A DNA stretch of 64,000 bases from Gammaproteobacteria bacterium (lineage in GTDB: Bacteria; Pseudomonadota; Gammaproteobacteria; GRL18): the NCBI GenBank assembly GCA_026196615.1, contig JAPHSW010000024.1, forward strand, positions 1-64,000. The letters are read 5' to 3'. This document shows positions 57,901 to 64,000 of the stretch, in pieces; position 1 is the stretch's first letter, and every line of letters begins with the position of its first letter. The notes beneath the pieces were generated by a model. The model saw only the letters and a list, made by a program, of their open reading frames with translations, was not told the origin of the DNA and searched no databases. The translations under genes were made by a program, and so were the position numbers.

Positions 57901-58778
57901 CTCTTGCTGCAAGACGTCATATTAAAATTATAATAAATCAGGATGGCATAGAAGTTCCTCAAGACATGTTATTAAAAAAACACATGATGATTAAAACTGA
58001 TAGAACACGCTTAAGACAAGTATTACTTAACTTATTAAGTAATGCTGTTAAATATAATAATGAATTTGGAAAACTGACAATCTCATGTGATTACACTTCT
58101 GTTGATAATATATGTGTTTCCATTAGTGATACTGGTAATGGTTTAACAAAAGAACAACAAGGACAACTCTTTAAAGCCTTCAATCGACTAGGTGCAGAAC
58201 AAACCGATATTGAAGGAACAGGTATTGGACTGGTTATTACAAAAAATCTTATTGAACTTATGGGAGGGAATATAGGTGTTGAAAGTGATGTAGGCGAAGG
58301 AAGTACTTTTTGGATTGAAATTCCTAAAGAAAAAGAGGCTACTTCTCAAGAAAAAATTTCAAGTGAAACTATCAATAAAAGTTATAAATCTAAAACGGAT
58401 TTACAAGATAAAAATACTATCTTATATATTGAAGATAATCCAGCCAATCTGAGATTAGTGAGTGAATTGTTGAAGCATCAATCTAATATGAAAATGTGGA
58501 GTGCACATGAACCATTACTTGGACTTGAATTAGCAATGGAACATGAGCCGAATTTGATTATACTAGATGTTGATTTGGCTGGTATGGACGCTTATGAAGT
58601 GCTTAAGCAAATTCGTAATAATAAAATAACCAGTAATATCCCTGTTATCGCTATTAGCGATAATATATTACCAAAATACATTGAATATGGTTTTGATCGT
58701 TATATTACTAAACCAATTAATATCAAAGAATTACTCGCAGCCATTAATGAAATGGTTATTAATAAAAAGCCTTTTTAA
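54984..58778 (+). CDS. Hybrid histidine kinase REC-REC-PAS(x3)-GAF-HisKA-HATPase-REC
   Basis: ALILDIPVQ and IIITDLYMSECSG receivers; three PAS/PAC blocks; [37 protein letters not shown]; terminal NTILYIEDNPANLRLV REC. Exact start uncertain. Confidence 0.9.
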   Translation: MVFTNNNYIFDRLISPFVLTTIYKDVFFYGLLEVVNINALKSITSRELVYIFSHDLALVDEIINGFCNTSYNILSFNDLNQLKNAFINLNGSEILCALILDIPVQDDQYNEAKIINQLKSENQNFPSLIYLSDSNDVQIRLSAARLGAQRYFTKPLNIKKLIHTIDSLETLTISTPYKVILIDNDVKMLKCSVEILESSNIIVQALTNPLEVLPLLDNFKPDIIITDLYMSECSGSELLQIIRQDDDWSLIPIMFLSTESNLEPQLAAVELGADDFLVKPVPANKFISSITEMAKRARKNVLLNKKLKNASRENRFQLETMDLHDIVSMADAKGNIINVNDQFCKISGYSRNELIGKNHRILKSGYHSDEFYSELWKTISSGNVWRGVICNLNKQGKEYWVESTIVPFLDDAGIPYKYVSARTDITEIRKNEIRLHQSQAFANIGNWDFNIMTGELYWSDRISSLFGFEHKLEETTYESFLSVIHPEDKDKVIDAVNNCIEFGKKYDIEHRIVWPDGTIHWLHESGDVTRSENGQPLHMLGVVQNIDVRKNAEILLIKRERQLLEAQILARIGSFEADMITGEMSWSDEIFKIFGYVPKSFTPNIDIFKAAIHPDDRQMVEESEMKATDTGNNVVVHRIVRQDGSIRHVLEMANVQMNSLGKIIRITGTVQDLTERIKMEEKLRQQRKLLNMLHQSTTEFVVEGDFRKAMNAMLNTLLELTESEYGFTGEVLYDNGTPYLKTHAISNIAWDSHSIELYEKSVKDGIEFRNLKTLFGHVLTSQECVVSNNPLSDSRSAGLPAGHPSMSSFLGIPIFYGNELIGMYAIANRKNGYDKELINFLRPFDTTYGVMIQSRRVMERELKNRNELLIAKEEAEHANMAKSKFLSSMSHELRTPMNAIMGFSQLLQMEGAQSLSENQKNNVSEIYNAGSHLLELINEVLDLTKIEEGRFELSFEPFLLGDVIHESLQLITPLAARRHIKIIINQDGIEVPQDMLLKKHMMIKTDRTRLRQVLLNLLSNAVKYNNEFGKLTISCDYTSVDNICVSISDTGNGLTKEQQGQLFKAFNRLGAEQTDIEGTGIGLVITKNLIELMGGNIGVESDVGEGSTFWIEIPKEKEATSQEKISSETINKSYKSKTDLQDKNTILYIEDNPANLRLVSELLKHQSNMKMWSAHEPLLGLELAMEHEPNLIILDVDLAGMDAYEVLKQIRNNKITSNIPVIAISDNILPKYIEYGFDRYITKPINIKELLAAINEMVINKKPF

Positions 58779-58814
58779 ATATTTATTAGTTGAATCTGCG
58801 AATTTTAAATTAAG

Positions 58815-59129
58815 TTAAATGCGGTACCATCCTAATAAATGAGACTTTTTCGGAACATTTTCTATACGTTCATATGGTGGTGTAGGAGGTGAGATGTTTT
58901 TTTGTTGACATTCTTCTTTTGAAAATTGATGAAATGCATTTCTTTGTAAGGCTTTAATTGCATCTTTGGATGATGGAAATACCATTTCTTCAATGATAGA
59001 TGATGTATCACCCAGAAAATAGATTCGACAATCATTTTCATTATTAATAACAATAAAAGCCCATGTTTGTTGGTGATGTTCAATTGCTTTAAACCAATAA
59101 TTTTTACAATTTATATTTGCTGATTCCAT
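58815..59129 (-). CDS. Small hypothetical protein
   Basis: 104 aa ORF (KNYWFKAIEHHQQTWAFIVINNENDCRIYFLGDTSSIIEEMVFPSSKDAIKALQRNAFHQFSKEE); no known function. Confidence 0.6.
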   Translation of the reverse strand: MESANINCKNYWFKAIEHHQQTWAFIVINNENDCRIYFLGDTSSIIEEMVFPSSKDAIKALQRNAFHQFSKEECQQKNISPPTPPYERIENVPKKSHLLGWYRI

Positions 59130-59335
59130 CTTCTTACCATATTAAATATCAACTGTATTGATTTTTATAAAATCATTTGATTGGTAATAATATGCCATTA
59201 GGCTTAAACAAAACAATTAGGATAGTTCATAAAATTAAAAGGGAAAATACTGACGAGATTGAAGGGAACTATTTAAGTATAATTTACATAAAATGATTAA
59301 TGAATTGTTCTATTATAAATTACAAATATATTAAC

Positions 59336-60912
<1,577 letters not shown>

Positions 60913-60961
60913 TTAGCTTATTATGAGTTGGAGAAAGTTATAGCTAATAACTTTTTAGTCA

Positions 60962-62092
60962 TTATTGATATTTTATTGCTTTGTTCATGCTATCTAGAAC
61001 ATTTTCAAAAGCATTGTTTATACTATCTTTATTTTCCATAAGACTGACTAAATCATTTGTTGCTTCGTCAATAATATCCATGAGTTGTTTTTCTTGATCT
61101 TCTTCTAATCCCAAATATAAAACCTTGGCTTCGATACCTTGTCCCATACGTCGAGTGATTTCCTTGGTCTCTGCAAGATCTTTATCGAGTATTGTTTGAA
61201 TTTGTTCAACTGCGGCGAGTGTATTTTTGAAAATGCTTGAAAGATTCACATGTTTTTTTAAATTTGTAGCTGTTCCAATGGATTCAACTCTAGCATGAGA
61301 TGCACTTGCAATAACGGCAAGATGATCTTTCAAACGTCCATAAAGAGCTTCATCTTCTATTGGAATATTTTTTATCAGCATAGAAAAGTTTTCATAATTA
61401 ATGAACATTCTACGACCAAATTCTAAAATTCTGCCATCAAACTGAGCTTGAATCATAAGCTCCTGCTCAAGGTGTAAAACTTTGCCATCAGAGTTTAAGG
61501 TGACAATTTCACCATCATAGCGTATTTGTGCGACTGTAGATAAGCCAAATTCTGCCATTGTGTCAAAAAAAGCAGAAAGGAGTTGATCATAATTTTTTGC
61601 AATAAAGCTTTTTTCAATAAACGTTGAAACAGTGCCAGTTTCAGCCCCCATACTTAGGGCTGTCATAAATGCATCCTGAACCTCTTTTATATCATTTTGA
61701 AGTTCAATATTCTTTTTTCGGGTATTTAAGGTTAATTCAAGTTTTTTGAAGACGACTGGTAAATCGACAGGTTTACTTAAATAATCTTCTCCTCCTGCAT
61801 CATATCCTTTGAGCCGATCATCAAGGGTGTTTAAAGCTGAAATAAAAATAACAGAAATATCACTTGTGTCATCATTTTCTTTAAGTTTTTGACAAGTTTC
61901 ATAGCCAGACATTTCTGGCATTAATACATCAAGTAAAATGACCTGTGGGTGTAATTCTGCTGCTTTTTCTAGACACTCTTGACCAGAAAAACAGACGACT
62001 GTTTGAAATTCCTGATATTCGAGTGCTTGTTTAAGTAGTTCACAATTAGCAGGTTCATCATCAACAATCATTATCAATGTATTATCGTTCAT
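60962..62092 (-). CDS. Response regulator receiver with uncharacterised C-terminal output domain
   Basis: TLIMIVDDEPANCELLKQAL, VILLDVLMPEMSGYETC, YLSKPV; about 240 aa C-terminal region without recognised domain. Confidence 0.85.
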   Translation of the reverse strand: MNDNTLIMIVDDEPANCELLKQALEYQEFQTVVCFSGQECLEKAAELHPQVILLDVLMPEMSGYETCQKLKENDDTSDISVIFISALNTLDDRLKGYDAGGEDYLSKPVDLPVVFKKLELTLNTRKKNIELQNDIKEVQDAFMTALSMGAETGTVSTFIEKSFIAKNYDQLLSAFFDTMAEFGLSTVAQIRYDGEIVTLNSDGKVLHLEQELMIQAQFDGRILEFGRRMFINYENFSMLIKNIPIEDEALYGRLKDHLAVIASASHARVESIGTATNLKKHVNLSSIFKNTLAAVEQIQTILDKDLAETKEITRRMGQGIEAKVLYLGLEEDQEKQLMDIIDEATNDLVSLMENKDSINNAFENVLDSMNKAIKYQ

Positions 62093-62281
62093 ATTAAATC
62101 CATGTTTTAATTATGTATTTTGGTCAAGGTTTCAACATACTTAACCGAATTTATTTATAAAGAATAGGATACAATTCTGTAAAATGCAAAAGTGATGAAA
62201 ATAATTAAATTGACGAAATTGACGATATGTAGGATTTATGCTACTTTTAATTCAATATTAATGAATTGAAGATATATCGAT

Positions 62282-62857
62282 ATGGAAAAAGAATATCTAA
62301 GCACACGAAAAGCTGCAGATATGCTTGGGGTTGCAGTTAGTACCATTCAATTATGGACTGATGATGGCCTGTTAAGTGCCTGGACAACCAATGGCGGACA
62401 TCGCCGTATTGCCCTTGATTCAATTAGAGAAGTCTTGAAAAAAAGAGAAAATGTTTTTGCTTCATCAAAGTTAGAAAAAAAAAAATTAACTCTTGTGATT
62501 GTTGAGGATGATTCCTCACAACTCAATTTATACAAGAAACAATTCAGTGCTCGTGAGCTTGATGTAAAAGTTGTTGAAGCAAAAAATGGTTATGAAGGTT
62601 TATTACAAATTGGAAAACATCAACCTTCAATTGTCATTACTGACTTGATGATGCCTGATATGGATGGATTTCAAATGCTAAACACATTGACTAATTCAAA
62701 AGAATTAGATCATTGTCTCTTTATTGTTGTTAGTGCTTTAAGTAAAACTGAGGTAGATCATCTTGGCGGGCTGCCAAAAGGAGTGGTTTTTTACACGAAA
62801 CCCACACCATTTAATGAATTAGAAAATGTAATATTAAAGAAAATGATCAATAAATAG
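62282..62857 (+). CDS. MerR/excisionase-type HTH fused to C-terminal receiver domain
   Basis: YLSTRKAADMLGVAVSTIQLWTDDGLLSAWTTNGGHRRI then LTLVIVEDDSSQLNLY..IVITDLMMPDMDGFQML..FYTKPTPFNEL. Confidence 0.9.
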   Translation: MEKEYLSTRKAADMLGVAVSTIQLWTDDGLLSAWTTNGGHRRIALDSIREVLKKRENVFASSKLEKKKLTLVIVEDDSSQLNLYKKQFSARELDVKVVEAKNGYEGLLQIGKHQPSIVITDLMMPDMDGFQMLNTLTNSKELDHCLFIVVSALSKTEVDHLGGLPKGVVFYTKPTPFNELENVILKKMINK

Positions 62858-62877
62858 ACCTCAGTAAATTAAAGATA

Positions 62878-63936
62878 ATGAATATAAAAAATCAAGTTTA
62901 TGAATCTAATATTCTAGTAGTTGATGATAATCCAGTAAATATTAATTTACTGGAACAGATATTAAAAATGCAAGGCTATTCAAATATCTTCTCAACGACT
63001 GATCCTACAAGTGTCGTCTCGCTATACAAAGAGAATATCTATGATTTAATTTTATTAGATCTCAATATGCCTATTCTTGATGGTTTTGGTGTTATGGATG
63101 CTTTATCTGAATTCATCCAGGAAGATTATTTACCTGTCATTGTGATAACCGCTTTTAATGATCAAGATACCTGCAAACAATCACTATCTAAAGGTGCAAG
63201 AGATTTCATTACAAAGCCTTTTGATCACATAGAAGTTTCTCATCGAATTTACAATATGCTTGAGGTAAGAGTTCTTTATAAGCAACATTACGAACAAGAA
63301 AAAATATTACAGCAAAAAGTTAAGCAAAGAACACTGCAATTAGAACAAACCAATATTGATATTATTCGGCGTCTCGGTCAGGCAAGTGAATACAGAGATA
63401 ATGAAACAGGCATGCATATTGTGCGTATGAGTATGGCTTGTGAAAAATTAACGCGTGCTTTAGGTTATGATGAAGAGTTTTCACATAATATGTTAGAAGC
63501 TAGCCCTCTTCATGATTTAGGAAAAATCGGTATACCTGATGAAATACTTTTAAAAAATGGTAAATTAGATGGTGAGCAATGGACAATAATGAAAACTCAC
63601 ACAACAATTGGTTTTGAATTATTAAGTAATAATCAATCCAGCATCATGTCTTTGGCACAATCAATTGCCCTTAATCATCATGAAAAATGGGATGGGACGG
63701 GGTATCCTAGTGGGTTAAAAGGAGAAAACATTCCAATTGAAGCGCGTATTGCATCTATTTGTGATGTATTTGATGCGTTAACATCAGTACGCCCATATAA
63801 GCAACCATGGCCATTAGAAGAAGTTGTTGATTATATTAAAGCCAATAGTGGCAGCCATTTTGACCCTCAAATTACATCTGTTTTTATTGACTTAATACCG
63901 GAGCTTATTGAATTAAGGAAACAATACAGTGATTAA
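62878..63936 (+). CDS. Response regulator with HD-GYP domain, predicted c-di-GMP phosphodiesterase
   Basis: ILVVDDNPVNINLL, ILLDLNMPILDG, HDLGKIGIPDEILLK, HHEKWDGTGYPSGLKGENIP. Confidence 0.95.
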   Translation: MNIKNQVYESNILVVDDNPVNINLLEQILKMQGYSNIFSTTDPTSVVSLYKENIYDLILLDLNMPILDGFGVMDALSEFIQEDYLPVIVITAFNDQDTCKQSLSKGARDFITKPFDHIEVSHRIYNMLEVRVLYKQHYEQEKILQQKVKQRTLQLEQTNIDIIRRLGQASEYRDNETGMHIVRMSMACEKLTRALGYDEEFSHNMLEASPLHDLGKIGIPDEILLKNGKLDGEQWTIMKTHTTIGFELLSNNQSSIMSLAQSIALNHHEKWDGTGYPSGLKGENIPIEARIASICDVFDALTSVRPYKQPWPLEEVVDYIKANSGSHFDPQITSVFIDLIPELIELRKQYSD

Positions 63937-64000
63937 TCAATTACTCACTCTTTGTTCATTTACAGTGTATTTTCAATGGATATAACAAAAACATCAAATC

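Noticed and set aside
63976-64000. Possible start of a further CDS (ATGGATATAACAAAAACATCAAATC)
   Set aside because: Only 25 nt remain in the window; cannot be supported.

Overview
The window is an AT-rich chromosomal segment that looks gammaproteobacterial by gene content and order (ilvB/I-ilvH-ilvC-pssA-leuA; leuCDB-asd-fimV-truA; smc-zipA-ligA). About 50 protein-coding genes are supported. I saw no rRNA, tRNA, CRISPR array, transposase or prophage gene. Much of the window is core metabolism: branched-chain amino acids, aroG, cysM, cysZ, queF, prfC, rimI. The accessory content is mainly signalling: hybrid histidine kinases, HPt and receiver proteins, and GGDEF, EAL and HD-GYP proteins, concentrated at about 12-16.5 kb, 20-27 kb and 55-64 kb. 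The observations I rate highest are: (1) a run of 11-bp-phased Pho-box-like repeats directly upstream of an OlsB-like ornithine-lipid acyltransferase gene (53840-53894); (2) a membrane-sensor histidine kinase split by an apparent single-base deletion at about 59925 (59336-60909), demonstrated by alignment to its tandem paralogue; (3) a LuxR-type regulator whose receiver domain has lost all the phosphorylation residues (15754-16527); (4) a divergent UDG-like protein fused to a long acidic N-terminus, next to rimI; (5) unusual receiver architectures (REC-HATPase, HTH-REC, REC with unknown output); (6) a terminator-like hairpin inside the start of an orphan EcfT-like gene. Nothing here is clearly a wholly new defence or mobile system. 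All calls come from reading the sequence by eye plus family knowledge; no searches were run.
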